Shown here piece after piece: positions 1 through 8,160 of a DNA stretch of 39,595 bases. Every line of letters starts with the position of its first letter. Position 1 is the first letter of the stretch. The translations under genes were made by a program, and so were the position numbers. The stretch is from Acidimicrobiia bacterium. GTDB taxonomy: Bacteria > Actinomycetota > Acidimicrobiia > Acidimicrobiales > Bin134. The stretch lies in contig JAJDYE010000001.1 of the NCBI GenBank assembly GCA_022822905.1, positions 1-39,595 on the forward strand, given 5' to 3'. The notes below the pieces were generated by a model, which did no database searches, was not told the origin of the DNA, and saw only the letters and a list, made by a program, of their open reading frames with translations.

Positions 1-1
1 T

Positions 2-27
2 GGGGGGGGGGGGGGGGGGGGGGGGGG
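2..27. other. poly-G run at the contig end
   Basis: Twenty-six consecutive G residues follow the first base, and normal mixed sequence begins right after. This looks like a no-signal sequencing or assembly artefact at the contig edge rather than genomic DNA, so nothing upstream of about position 28 should be trusted. Confidence 0.8.
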
Positions 28-28
28 T

Positions 29-34
29 TATATT
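29..34 (+). promoter_or_regulatory. -10-like hexamer of a probable leaderless start
   Basis: TATATT stands seven bases before the GTG at 42, with no Shine-Dalgarno sequence between. Several other genes here have the same arrangement. The -35 region would fall in the poly-G artefact and cannot be judged. Confidence 0.35.
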
Positions 35-41
35 GGCTATC

Positions 42-2402
42 GTGAACAGATACGTAGTCGCTGCCTTCTTTATGATTATTGGCGCGGCTGCTGTTTCTTC
101 TGGGCCAGTTTCAGCTCAGGCTGCTGTTTCCGTTGACGATATCCAGTTGCGTGACGAACTCATTGCCAACCAGGAAAACCTGCTGAACACTTACCGTTGC
201 CTTTTCGGCGCCGATACCGATCTTGTCCCAGGCGGATGCGTCAACCCAGACACCATCGTTCCTGGAGTTCTCCCGCAGCTTCCCAACCAAAACGATATCG
301 ACATCAGAGATCGGTTGATCCATAATCAAGAAGCCCTGCTGAACTCATATCGCTGCCAATACAATATCGATACTCAACTTATTAGCTCAAATGGCTGTCC
401 CGTGCCAACGGGGGACCATCAGAGTACCCAGCAGGCATCGTCATCATTTCCCTTTGTCAACTCATTCACAGAGATCTCCGCTAATGGAAATCACACATGT
501 GCCATCAGAACTGATCAGACTATTTCGTGCTGGGGCAAGAATGATGTTGGACAGTCCGACCCACCAGTAGGCTTCTACACGCATGTAACAACAGGTTATG
601 ACCATTCCTGTGCGTTCAGAATTGACAAAACAATAGCTTGTTGGGGCTCTGGCCTTCACGCGGCAGAGATGCCTAGTGGAAAATTCACTCACCTGGATAC
701 GCATTCGGAACATGCATGTGGAATCCGAGTGGGTGGCACAATAGAATGCTGGTGGATGCAGGAGCCCGAAGGCTGGTGGGGCTCCACTGACTTTGGACAG
801 ATGCGTTCCCCTGCCGGCGAGTACACCGCTATCAGCGTACAAGCCTTTTACTCCTGCGGCCTTCGAAGCGATGGGACAATCATATGTTGGGGAGCTAACG
901 AATACGGGCAATCAGACGCCCCTCTAGGCACTTATACAGCAGTTGCAGTCGGTGATACACATTCATGCGCGCTGAAGGATGATGGTGCTATTGCGTGTTG
1001 GGGCGACAATACGCACGGTCAGTTAGACGTTCCTTCGGGCTCCTATACCGCTATTGAAAGTGGTGGTGCTGCATCGTGCGCTCTAAGAGCTGACGGGAGT
1101 TTCATATGTTGGGGGGATGAGGATTTCGGCGGGTCTGACTTATATGCAGGCTCATACACCGATATCGCCCTCGGACATGACCACCTGTGTGCCTTAGGCA
1201 TAGACCAGACAATAACATGCTGGGGCGAGAGAATTTATGCTCAAGCAATGGCGCCTGGCGGCAAGTACACTCTCCTCAGGTCTAACAACGACGGTGATAG
1301 TTGGTGCGGCATAAAGGTCGGCGGAAATATTTCATGTTGGGGGGGATCTTACTTGGGCCCTACCTATACACCTAGAGGCAACTTTGATGGTGACTATATT
1401 GACGTGGTGCCTTCAAGGTACCCCCATACTTGTATGCTGAGAGCCGACCAGACCATTTATTGTGACGATAGCGATGAGGCACCCCCGAAAGGACTTTTCG
1501 CTCAGATTTACCCTGTAGATGACCATGTCCATTGTGCACTTACAGTTGACGGACTCATCAAATGTTGGCAGGGAAATTCTATCTCTGGAGACTCGCTTCG
1601 AAATCCTCCAGCAGGACAATACACAAGTATTACACGCGTAATCAATTCTTTATGTGGCATTCGAATTGATAATACAGTGAAGTGCTGGGGACCCAACAAA
1701 AACAACAAAAACATTGAACCCTCTCCTGGTGCTTACACCCAAATAGCAGGAGGAATAGACTTTTCATGTGCGTTGCGACTAGATGGAACCATTACTTGCT
1801 GGGGCCACGGCAATATCAACTCTCACTTTTTTGACAGCTATGGTTTACCGCGACCCTCGATGCCTAAACCCCCTTCAGGTTCCTATGTCTCCATATCCGT
1901 TGGAACCGTTGGGACCATCAGAAACGATAATGCCAGTCATTCTTATTCTGAATGGTGCGCCCTCGGAATCGACCAGAGTATAGCTTGCTGGGGGACCGCA
2001 GAAGCTATAAAGTCTAACCCGCCAAGCGGAAAATTCACTGAACTTCTTGCTATGAGCGGAAAAATTATGGGCCGACAGGGATGGTGTGGCATCAGCGTCG
2101 AAAGTGAGATTGCATGTTGGGGAGAACTCACTGATTACAAACCACCTCCCAAAGGTAAGTATACTCATTTGTGGGAGCTTGACACGGGTGCTTGTGCCCT
2201 TACCACGGGAGGTTCCCTCGCCTGTTGGAATATGACAGATCCTACCTTCTCTTTTTATTGGGATGGCTTCTCCAGATTCCATCCTGCGGGGCGGTACAAA
2301 GATGTCGTTACGGGTTTTAGGGGGCACCAAGAAACAATGTGCGCTCTCGGAATAGACGATTCTCTGGAATGCTGGGGCCCTTCATGGCGCATTGCACCAT
2401 GA
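42..2402 (+). CDS. secreted RCC1-like (beta-propeller) repeat protein
   Basis: The 786-residue product opens with an uncleaved-looking basic start and a hydrophobic signal peptide (about residues 1-27, ending near VSAQA), so it should be exported. Residues about 32-115 hold two copies of a motif IRDxLIxNQExLLNxYRC followed by DTxL and GC. From about 145 to the end there are roughly 16 repeats of the pattern C-A/G-L/I-R-x-D-x-T-I-x-C-W-G, then GQ, P-x-G-x-Y-T and a G/H-rich turn, typical of bacterial RCC1-like propellers. Each repeat keeps two cysteines, suggesting disulfide-stapled blades. A surface binding or scaffold role is inferred; no catalytic motif is seen. GTG at 42 was chosen over TTG at 33 because it starts the signal peptide and follows a -10-like box. 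Base composition is clearly less GC-rich than the neighbours, hinting at transfer or relaxed evolution. Confidence 0.85.
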   Translation: MNRYVVAAFFMIIGAAAVSSGPVSAQAAVSVDDIQLRDELIANQENLLNTYRCLFGADTDLVPGGCVNPDTIVPGVLPQLPNQNDIDIRDRLIHNQEALLNSYRCQYNIDTQLISSNGCPVPTGDHQSTQQASSSFPFVNSFTEISANGNHTCAIRTDQTISCWGKNDVGQSDPPVGFYTHVTTGYDHSCAFRIDKTIACWGSGLHAAEMPSGKFTHLDTHSEHACGIRVGGTIECWWMQEPEGWWGSTDFGQMRSPAGEYTAISVQAFYSCGLRSDGTIICWGANEYGQSDAPLGTYTAVAVGDTHSCALKDDGAIACWGDNTHGQLDVPSGSYTAIESGGAASCALRADGSFICWGDEDFGGSDLYAGSYTDIALGHDHLCALGIDQTITCWGERIYAQAMAPGGKYTLLRSNNDGDSWCGIKVGGNISCWGGSYLGPTYTPRGNFDGDYIDVVPSRYPHTCMLRADQTIYCDDSDEAPPKGLFAQIYPVDDHVHCALTVDGLIKCWQGNSISGDSLRNPPAGQYTSITRVINSLCGIRIDNTVKCWGPNKNNKNIEPSPGAYTQIAGGIDFSCALRLDGTITCWGHGNINSHFFDSYGLPRPSMPKPPSGSYVSISVGTVGTIRNDNASHSYSEWCALGIDQSIACWGTAEAIKSNPPSGKFTELLAMSGKIMGRQGWCGISVESEIACWGELTDYKPPPKGKYTHLWELDTGACALTTGGSLACWNMTDPTFSFYWDGFSRFHPAGRYKDVVTGFRGHQETMCALGIDDSLECWGPSWRIAP

Positions 2403-2688
2403 AAGGTGTGCAGATAGGCATTTGCACTCGGATTTTTGTGCGGGTGTTGTCAGGATGTTGTGATTTGCCTCGTGGCGGAACAGAGCCCAAAGAAGCCGCA
2501 ATGGGGACTGTCTGAGCTTGCGCAATGTCCGGGGAGGTTCACACGCCGAGCGAGGCAACCAACAGATATGGGGATTGCACCGCCTGGAAACCTGAATGAC
2601 CTGATTAGGCGCGCCGGGATTTGTGGGCCTGGGCTGCCGCGGCGAAAATCGGGGGCAACGCCCGCCCCGCCACTCCCAGAGGTGCAAC
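2403..2688. other. intergenic spacer, no gene seen
   Basis: These 286 bases separate the RCC1-like gene from the amidohydrolase operon. No terminator with a T tract is visible after the first gene. A GC-rich imperfect hairpin (GGGCTGCC near 2631 with GGCAACGCCC near 2655) could lie in the leader of the next operon. I could not identify a convincing promoter. Confidence 0.4.
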
Positions 2689-3891
2689 ATGGCAGACCTG
2701 CCGTTCAAGGTGTTCGACGCCGACAACCACTACTACGAGGCCACCGACGCCTTCACCCGCCACATCGACCCGGCAATGAAGAAGCGCTGCATGCAGTGGG
2801 CCGATATCGACGGCAAGCAGCGTTTATTGGTGGCGGGAAAGATCAACCGGTTCATCCCCAATCCCACGTTCGACCCGGTTTCCAAGCCGGGGGCGCTCCA
2901 GGACTTCTTCCGGGGCCGAAACAAAGAGGGCGTGGACGTGAAGACCATGTTCGGCGAGCTCGATCCCATCTCCGAGCGACCGGAGTACCGCGACCGGGAC
3001 AAGCGCCTGGAGTTGATGGACACCCAGAACATCGAAGCCGCCCTGTTCTTTCCCACCCTGGGCGTGGGCATGGAGCAGTCGCTGCGCCACGATCCTCCCG
3101 CGGTGGTCGCCGCCTTCACCGCATTCAACCGGTGGCTGCTGGAAGACTGGGGATTCGCCTACCAGGAGCGCATCTTCGCGGCTCCGGTGATCTCCATGAT
3201 CGACGTGGATTGGGCCGTCTCCGAGGTGGAGTGGGCCTTGGACAACGACGCCCGCATGGTGGTGATGGTGCCCGGGCCGGTACCCACCCTCGACGGTGGA
3301 AGCCGCTCGCCAGCCATGCCCGAGTACGACCCGGTGTGGGCCCGCATTGCCGAGGCCGGAATCACCGTGGGCATGCACGGCGGCGACGGCGGCCTGCACG
3401 AATACAACGAGATGTGGGAGCCGACCGAGGATTTCCAGTCGTTCCGCACCTCCACGTTCAAGCAGATCACCGGCCACGACCGCCAGATCTTCGACACCAT
3501 GGCCGCCCTGGTGTGCCACGGCCTGTACGACCGCCATCCCAACCTGCGGATCGCCTGCATCGAGAACGGCGGAATGTTCGCCCCCCGTCTGGTGGAGGAG
3601 CTGAAAATCGCCTACGGCAAGATGCCCCAGGAGTTCCGCACCGACCCGGTGGACCAGTTCATCGACCATGTCTGGGTGTCGCCCTATTACGAGGACGACA
3701 TCGACCTGATCAAGGAAACCATAGGCGCCGACCACATGCTGTTCGGCTCCGACTACCCCCACGCCGAAGGGCTGGAGGTGCCCACCGACTTCATCTACGA
3801 CATCCCCAACTTCACCGACGCCGAGGCCAAGGCCATGATGCGGGACAACGCCTGGGACGTGATCACGCCCCGGTCCGCGTTGGCTGCCTGA
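2689..3891 (+). CDS. amidohydrolase 2 family metal-dependent hydrolase
   Basis: The 400-residue product is a TIM-barrel hydrolase of the amidohydrolase-2 (ACMSD-like) group. The metal-site landmarks are present: DADNH close to the N-terminus, GMHGGDGG in the middle, IENGG, and GSDYPHAEG near residue 360, whose Asp is the usual catalytic base. Members hydrolyse C-N bonds or decarboxylate aromatic acids; the substrate cannot be read from sequence. ATG 2689 is preceded by AGAGG at 2678-2682 and starts the conserved DADN segment; upstream in-frame codons lack such a site. It is the first gene of a tightly spaced set of four (43, 34 and 11 bp gaps). Confidence 0.85.
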   Translation: MADLPFKVFDADNHYYEATDAFTRHIDPAMKKRCMQWADIDGKQRLLVAGKINRFIPNPTFDPVSKPGALQDFFRGRNKEGVDVKTMFGELDPISERPEYRDRDKRLELMDTQNIEAALFFPTLGVGMEQSLRHDPPAVVAAFTAFNRWLLEDWGFAYQERIFAAPVISMIDVDWAVSEVEWALDNDARMVVMVPGPVPTLDGGSRSPAMPEYDPVWARIAEAGITVGMHGGDGGLHEYNEMWEPTEDFQSFRTSTFKQITGHDRQIFDTMAALVCHGLYDRHPNLRIACIENGGMFAPRLVEELKIAYGKMPQEFRTDPVDQFIDHVWVSPYYEDDIDLIKETIGADHMLFGSDYPHAEGLEVPTDFIYDIPNFTDAEAKAMMRDNAWDVITPRSALAA

Positions 3892-3934
3892 GCGCCGTCA
3901 GAGCCGACCGAACTCCCTGAGGAGGGAACACAAC

Positions 3935-4801
3935 ATGGCCATGCCCACCGACATTCCGATCATCGACACCATGATCGGGTTTCCCAAGCCCGACTTCTCC
4001 ACCTACGACTTCATACGGGCCCAGACCAAAGACGACCAGACGTCGGAGGAGTTCGACTTCCCGGTGGAGTACATGTTCAAGGGCGTTCCCAAAGAGCTGT
4101 ACGGCACCGAAGACGACCCCGTTCAGGTAGTGCTCAAAGAGATGGACCGGTTCAACATCGAGTTGGCCCTCATCTCCTGCGAGGACGAGACCGGCCAGCG
4201 GGCGTTGAAGGACTACCCCGAGCGGTTCATCCCCTCCATGAACGTCGACCCCAACGACGTGATGGGCGAGGTGCGCCGCATGAACCAGCTTCACCAGGAG
4301 TGGGGCGTGAAGGCAGTGGGCGCGTTCCCCGCGGGCTGCTTCCCCCAAGTCCCGATCGACGACGCCAAGTTCTATCCGATCTACGCCAAATGCGTGGAGC
4401 TCGACCTGCCCATGTTCGTGTGCGCCGGCGTTCCCGGGCCCCGCTTCCCGTTCTCGCCCCAGCACGTGGAGCGCATCGACCGGGTGATGTACGACTTCCC
4501 CGAGCTCACCTTCGTGACCCGCCACGGCTGCGAGCCGTGGGAGGACTTGGCGGTGAAGCTCATGTTGAAGTGGCCCGGCCTGCACTATTCCACCTCGGCG
4601 TTCGCCCCCAAGCACTACCCCGAGGCCATCATCCGCTACGCCAACACCCGGGGCGCCGAGAAGGTGATCTACGCCGGCTACTTCCCAATGGGATTGTCGC
4701 TGGAGCGAATCATGACCGACATGAAAGACGTCCCGTTCCGGGACAAGGTATGGCCCGGCTTCCTGCGGGAGAACGCCCGCCGAGTGCTGAAGCTGGATTG
4801 A
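3935..4801 (+). CDS. amidohydrolase-like protein with altered metal site
   Basis: The 288-residue product has the amidohydrolase-2 fold signature but with changed ligands. Where the family has DxHxH the sequence reads IIDTMIGFP, and where it has GSDYP near the C-terminus it reads YAGYFPMG, so both the N-terminal histidines and the catalytic Asp are missing. RHGCEPWED still matches the family's HGG-PW region. A strong Shine-Dalgarno (GAGGAGGG, 3919-3926) precedes ATG 3935. It directly follows a canonical amidohydrolase, so a regulatory or heteromeric partner role, or a metal-independent lyase, is possible. Function is not assignable. Confidence 0.8.
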   Translation: MAMPTDIPIIDTMIGFPKPDFSTYDFIRAQTKDDQTSEEFDFPVEYMFKGVPKELYGTEDDPVQVVLKEMDRFNIELALISCEDETGQRALKDYPERFIPSMNVDPNDVMGEVRRMNQLHQEWGVKAVGAFPAGCFPQVPIDDAKFYPIYAKCVELDLPMFVCAGVPGPRFPFSPQHVERIDRVMYDFPELTFVTRHGCEPWEDLAVKLMLKWPGLHYSTSAFAPKHYPEAIIRYANTRGAEKVIYAGYFPMGLSLERIMTDMKDVPFRDKVWPGFLRENARRVLKLD

Positions 4802-4835
4802 CCGCCCCACCGAACCAAGAAATAGGAGACAGCCC

Positions 4836-5315
4836 GTGAGCGATCAGCGAGTCGAGCAGACCTGGGAGACACCCTCATTGGAGGAGATTCCGGTCATCAC
4901 CAAGATGCACGTGGAGGCCATGGAGTCCAGCGACGACCCCATGGTGTGGGGCGTGGCGGGCATGCACCATGTGCTGATCCGCACCGTCGGCCGCCGTTCG
5001 GGCAACGAGCACAAGGTGGCCCTGCCCTACTGGCGGGACCCCGACGGCCACCGCATCGTGGTGGCGTCGTTCGCCGGGGCCAAGGCTCATCCCTCGTGGT
5101 ACTTCAACATCGCCGACAAGGAGGCCAACCCCGAGCTGTTGATCACCGAGGAGGGCCGGCAGTTCTGGGCGGTGGCCGACATCTGCGAGGGCGACGACTA
5201 CGCGGCCACCTGGGATGGCCTGGTGGCCGACCGGGCCTGGTACGCCGACTACCAGGCCAAGGCCCCCCACCGCCAGATCCCCCTGGTGCGGCTCGTCGAG
5301 CAGCGCCCCGCCTAG
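4836..5315 (+). CDS. F420-dependent nitroreductase (Ddn) family protein
   Basis: The 159-residue product matches the deazaflavin-dependent nitroreductase family by the segment HHVLIRTVGRRSGNE, a central PYWRDPDGHRIVVAS and the phrase AHPSWYFNI. These resemble the parts of Ddn that hold coenzyme F420 in a split beta-barrel. Such proteins reduce quinones, nitro groups or unsaturated substrates using F420H2. GTG 4836 is placed by AGGAG at 4823-4827. It sits third in the operon, with only 11 bp before the DegT-fold gene. F420 dependence is inferred from the family; FMN or haem use occurs in relatives. Confidence 0.8.
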   Translation: MSDQRVEQTWETPSLEEIPVITKMHVEAMESSDDPMVWGVAGMHHVLIRTVGRRSGNEHKVALPYWRDPDGHRIVVASFAGAKAHPSWYFNIADKEANPELLITEEGRQFWAVADICEGDDYAATWDGLVADRAWYADYQAKAPHRQIPLVRLVEQRPA

Positions 5316-5326
5316 GAGCAATCGCC

Positions 5327-6538
5327 ATGGCAAACCAACCCGTCCGCACCCTGCCGCCCGCAGGGGCCATCCAAGACGAGCGCGAGATCGAAGCGGTGCT
5401 CGAGGTGCTGCGCTCCGGAGACCTGTTCATCGGAGAGAACGTGGCCCGATTCGAGGACGAGATCTCCACCTTGCTGGGCAAGGAACGAGGGGTGATGGTC
5501 AACTCCGGCTCCTCGGCGCTGTTCTTGGCGGTGAGCATTCTGGACTTGGAACCAGGCGACGAGATCATCACCTCGGTTCTCACCTTCTCCACCGATGTGT
5601 CGTCCATCGTCCATCAGGGGCTGGTGCCGGTATTCGTCGACGTGGAGCCCGACACCTACCAGATCGACGTCAACCGCATCACCGAGATGATCGGCCCCCG
5701 GACCAAGGCCATCTTGACCCCCAACCTGATGGGCAACTGCCCCGACTGGGATGCGATCCGGGCCATCGCCGACGAGCACAGGCTGAAGGTGATCGAGGAC
5801 TCCTGCGACGTGCTGGACACCCGACTGCGGGGCACCCGGATCGGCGCCCGCAGCGACATCAGCGTGACCAGCTTCGCCATCTCCCATTCGCTCACCTGTG
5901 CGGGCAACGGCGGCATGGTGGCCATGGACGATCCCGAGATGCACGACAAGTGCCTGACCCGGCGGCGCTGGGGAAGGCGCTCGGAGTCGTACCTGTACGG
6001 CTCCCGCCAGGGCGAGGACACCCGCTGGGGCCCCCTTGACGACGGCACCATGTACGACCAGATCTTCATCTTCGACGATATGGGCTACAACTTCGAGCCC
6101 TCGGAGCTGGGCGCGGCCTACGGGCTGGTGCAGCTCTCCAAGCTCGAGGAGTTCAACGCCCGCCGGCGCCACGCCTTCGACCGCTACAACGACTTACTGG
6201 CCAACCACACCGACAAGGTGATCCTGCCCCGCACGACCCCTGAGCTGGAGACCACCTGGATGCGCTATGGCTTCATCCTCCGTCCCGAGTCGGGGCACGA
6301 CCGCACCGAGGTGCAGAACTTCCTCGAAGACCGCAACGTGCAGTCCCGCATGGTCTGGACCGGCAACATCCTGCGCCAGCCCGGCTTCTCGGATATCGAG
6401 CACCGGGCCCCGGCCGACGGTTTCCCCAACGCGGATGTGGTGATGGACCACGCCTTGTGCATCCCCACCCACCACGGCCTGGGGTCAGACGACATCGGCT
6501 ACGTGGTGGACACCCTTTCTGAGCTGTTCGGCGGCTAG
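5327..6538 (+). CDS. DegT-fold E1/ColD-like enzyme with His replacing the PLP lysine
   Basis: The 403-residue product belongs to the DegT/DnrJ/EryC1/StrS sugar aminotransferase fold. The PLP Asp motif (IEDSCD) and the NSGSSAL phosphate loop are present. At the Schiff-base site the family reads SFxPSKN; here it reads SFAISHSLT, putting His187 in place of the lysine, as in the 3-dehydrases E1 (RfbH/AscC) and ColD (His188). The C-terminal pattern (MGYN, LGAAYGLVQL, TGNILRQPGF, NADVVMDHAL, DIGYVV) also follows E1/RfbH. The four cysteines of E1's [2Fe-2S] site are absent from the matching stretch (WGRRSESYLYG), as in ColD. A PMP-dependent dehydration of a 4-keto-6-deoxy sugar is the best guess, but no sugar nucleotide genes are nearby. 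TAGGAG (5313-5318) overlaps the previous stop. Confidence 0.85.
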   Translation: MANQPVRTLPPAGAIQDEREIEAVLEVLRSGDLFIGENVARFEDEISTLLGKERGVMVNSGSSALFLAVSILDLEPGDEIITSVLTFSTDVSSIVHQGLVPVFVDVEPDTYQIDVNRITEMIGPRTKAILTPNLMGNCPDWDAIRAIADEHRLKVIEDSCDVLDTRLRGTRIGARSDISVTSFAISHSLTCAGNGGMVAMDDPEMHDKCLTRRRWGRRSESYLYGSRQGEDTRWGPLDDGTMYDQIFIFDDMGYNFEPSELGAAYGLVQLSKLEEFNARRRHAFDRYNDLLANHTDKVILPRTTPELETTWMRYGFILRPESGHDRTEVQNFLEDRNVQSRMVWTGNILRQPGFSDIEHRAPADGFPNADVVMDHALCIPTHHGLGSDDIGYVVDTLSELFGG

Positions 6539-6564
6539 AGGGGTTGCCGGGCTGAGCGCCGGGC

Positions 6565-6939
6565 TCAGCCGCCGGTGAGCTTGGCCATGTCGAAGTAGTC
6601 CGACCAGCGGGCGATGCGCCCGTCGCGCACTTCGAACACCCCGCACACCGGCAAAGCCAACTGGCCGTCGCCGGTGCTGATGTAGTCGGTTCGCTCGTTC
6701 AACACCACATTGCCATTGGCCGCCTGATGGTGGGTCTCAAACACGATGCCGCCCGAGGTGGGGAAGAACCCCTCCAAGAACGCCCGAATGGCCTCGGCCC
6801 CCTCCAGAGGATCCATCGGCACGTTGTGATAGACGGCGTCGTCGGTGAAGTAGGCCATCAGCTCGTCGGCATCGCCGTTGGCCCACGCGGCGCAAAACTG
6901 GCTCACCAGTTCGCTGGGATCGGTCGGCAGATCGGCCAT
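6565..6939 (-). CDS. limonene-1,2-epoxide hydrolase/SnoaL-like protein
   Basis: The 124-residue product has the cone-shaped SnoaL/NTF2-like fold. The segment NERTDYI and the later WSDYFD reproduce the Arg-x-Asp plus Asp arrangement of the limonene-1,2-epoxide hydrolase catalytic triad. An acid-base opening of an epoxide in a small hydrophobic molecule is therefore plausible. ATG 6939 has AGGAGA a few bases upstream on the minus strand. It converges with the DegT-fold gene (26 bp gap) and is divergent from the betaine-binding protein gene. The wider SnoaL group includes isomerases and proteins of unknown function, so the specific reaction is uncertain. Confidence 0.75.
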   Translation of the reverse strand: MADLPTDPSELVSQFCAAWANGDADELMAYFTDDAVYHNVPMDPLEGAEAIRAFLEGFFPTSGGIVFETHHQAANGNVVLNERTDYISTGDGQLALPVCGVFEVRDGRIARWSDYFDMAKLTGG

Positions 6940-7042
6940 GGCGTTCTCCTGTCGTTGCGAGTGCCCAGCATGGCCCGCCCCGCACCCGCTCTGCCAAATG
7001 CGAAGAGGCTCTAGCGCACCGCTGAGCTATGTGCTATCTTAC

Positions 7043-7066
7043 AAAACAGTCCAGTTAGCCTGTTTT
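7043..7066 (+). promoter_or_regulatory. inverted repeat before the binding-protein gene
   Basis: AAAACAG (7043-7049) and CTGTTTT (7060-7066) are perfect inverted repeats separated by 10 bases, 26 bp before ATG 7093. The position suits an operator or a leader hairpin. A nearby TetR gene could supply the regulator, but this is inference. Confidence 0.35.
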
Positions 7067-7092
7067 TGGCAATCGACTCAAGGGGGGATCCC

Positions 7093-8073
7093 ATGCGGAC
7101 AGACACAACGAAATCGCTACGAGGCTGGAGGGCAATCGCCTTGCTGCTGGCTGTATTGGCGCTCGTTGCCGTCAGCTGCGGCAACGATGACGACTCCCGC
7201 GGCTCGCAGACGACGATCACGCTTGCCGTCAACCCCTGGAATGGCTCGGCAGCCAATGTCGCGGTAGCCGCCCAACTGCTGGAGAGCGAACTGGGTTACA
7301 CCGTCGAGACAGTAGACATCGACGAGAACGCCCAGTGGGCCGCCATCAACACCGGCGACATCGACGCCTCGTTAGAAGTATGGCCATCGGGCCACGCCGA
7401 CAACGTGGCCGACTACATCGACAGCGCCGACGGCAATGTGGACGACGCCGGCCTGCTCGGCCCCGTCGGCGAGATCGGCTGGTTCATGCCCACTTACATG
7501 GTGGAGCGTGAGCCCGCCCTGGCCACTTGGGAGGGCTTTGCCGATCCCGAGCTGGCCGGATTGTTCGCCACTGCCGAGACCGGCGCCAAAGGGCAGTTCC
7601 TCAGCGGCGACCCCAGTTGGACGATCTACGACGAGCAGATCATCGCAAACCTGAATCTGCCGCTGGAGATCGTCTATGTCGGCTCCGAGGCGGGCATCCT
7701 GGCCTCTGTGGACGCGGCCTATAGCCGTGAAGATCCGGTGCTGTTCTACTTCTGGACACCGCACTCCGCATTCGGCTCCTACGACCTCACCAGGGTTGCC
7801 CTCCCCGCCTACAGCGATGACTGCTATGCCCGTGACGCCGAAGGCGGCATCGATTGCGACTACCCAGAGGACGCCCTGTTCAAGATCGTCAACGCCGACT
7901 TGATTGAGAACGCTCCTGATGCGGATATCTTCCTGCGGTCAATGAACTACTCCACGGCCGACCAAATTTCGATGCTGGCCGCCATCGAAAACGATGGAAT
8001 GTCAGTGGAAGACGCTGCGGCCCAGTGGATCGAGGCCAACGAAGACGTCTGGAGCGCTTGGCTCCCCTCCTAG
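7093..8073 (+). CDS. glycine betaine/choline ABC transporter substrate-binding lipoprotein
   Basis: The 326-residue product starts with a basic segment, a hydrophobic stretch and the lipobox AVSC (about residue 30), so it should be a membrane-anchored lipoprotein. The mature part resembles OpuAC/ProX-type proteins: LAVNPWNGSAANVAVAAQLL at the start, then DASLEVWPSGH, and several Trp/Tyr residues that would build a cation-pi box for a quaternary amine. ATG 7093 follows AGGGGGGAT; the upstream in-frame TTG at 7066 is less likely because it precedes the positively charged signal start. The partner ATPase and permease are encoded 2.5 kb downstream, separated by the BetA-like and TetR genes, which supports choline or betaine as substrate. 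Confidence 0.85.
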   Translation: MRTDTTKSLRGWRAIALLLAVLALVAVSCGNDDDSRGSQTTITLAVNPWNGSAANVAVAAQLLESELGYTVETVDIDENAQWAAINTGDIDASLEVWPSGHADNVADYIDSADGNVDDAGLLGPVGEIGWFMPTYMVEREPALATWEGFADPELAGLFATAETGAKGQFLSGDPSWTIYDEQIIANLNLPLEIVYVGSEAGILASVDAAYSREDPVLFYFWTPHSAFGSYDLTRVALPAYSDDCYARDAEGGIDCDYPEDALFKIVNADLIENAPDADIFLRSMNYSTADQISMLAAIENDGMSVEDAAAQWIEANEDVWSAWLPS

Positions 8074-8082
8074 GCTCCAGCT

Positions 8083-8149
8083 GAGAACCGGTGTCGGCGG
8101 CTTGCGGGAGCTGCCGACGCCAGTTCTCCTTTCTTCTCTTCTTCTCTTT
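8083..8149 (+). terminator. strong hairpin with pyrimidine tail
   Basis: GAGAAC (8083-8088) pairs with GTTCTC (8123-8128) as the base of a roughly 20-bp stem that also joins GTCGGC with GCCGAC; only one mismatch and two G-T pairs interrupt it. A T/C-rich tract (CTTTCTTCTCTTCTTCTCTTT) follows. It lies between the binding-protein and BetA-like genes, so it would end or attenuate the first transcript. Confidence 0.65.
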
Positions 8150-8160
8150 AGGAGCAGTCG

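Noticed and set aside
2..27. G-quadruplex or telomere-like G run
   Set aside because: A pure G run at the very contig edge is much better explained as a sequencing artefact.
2436..3920. Long open frame overlapping the first amidohydrolase gene
   Set aside because: It is Arg/Pro/Gly-rich out-of-frame translation of a high-GC gene with no family motif; the amidohydrolase frame has clear motifs and a ribosome site.
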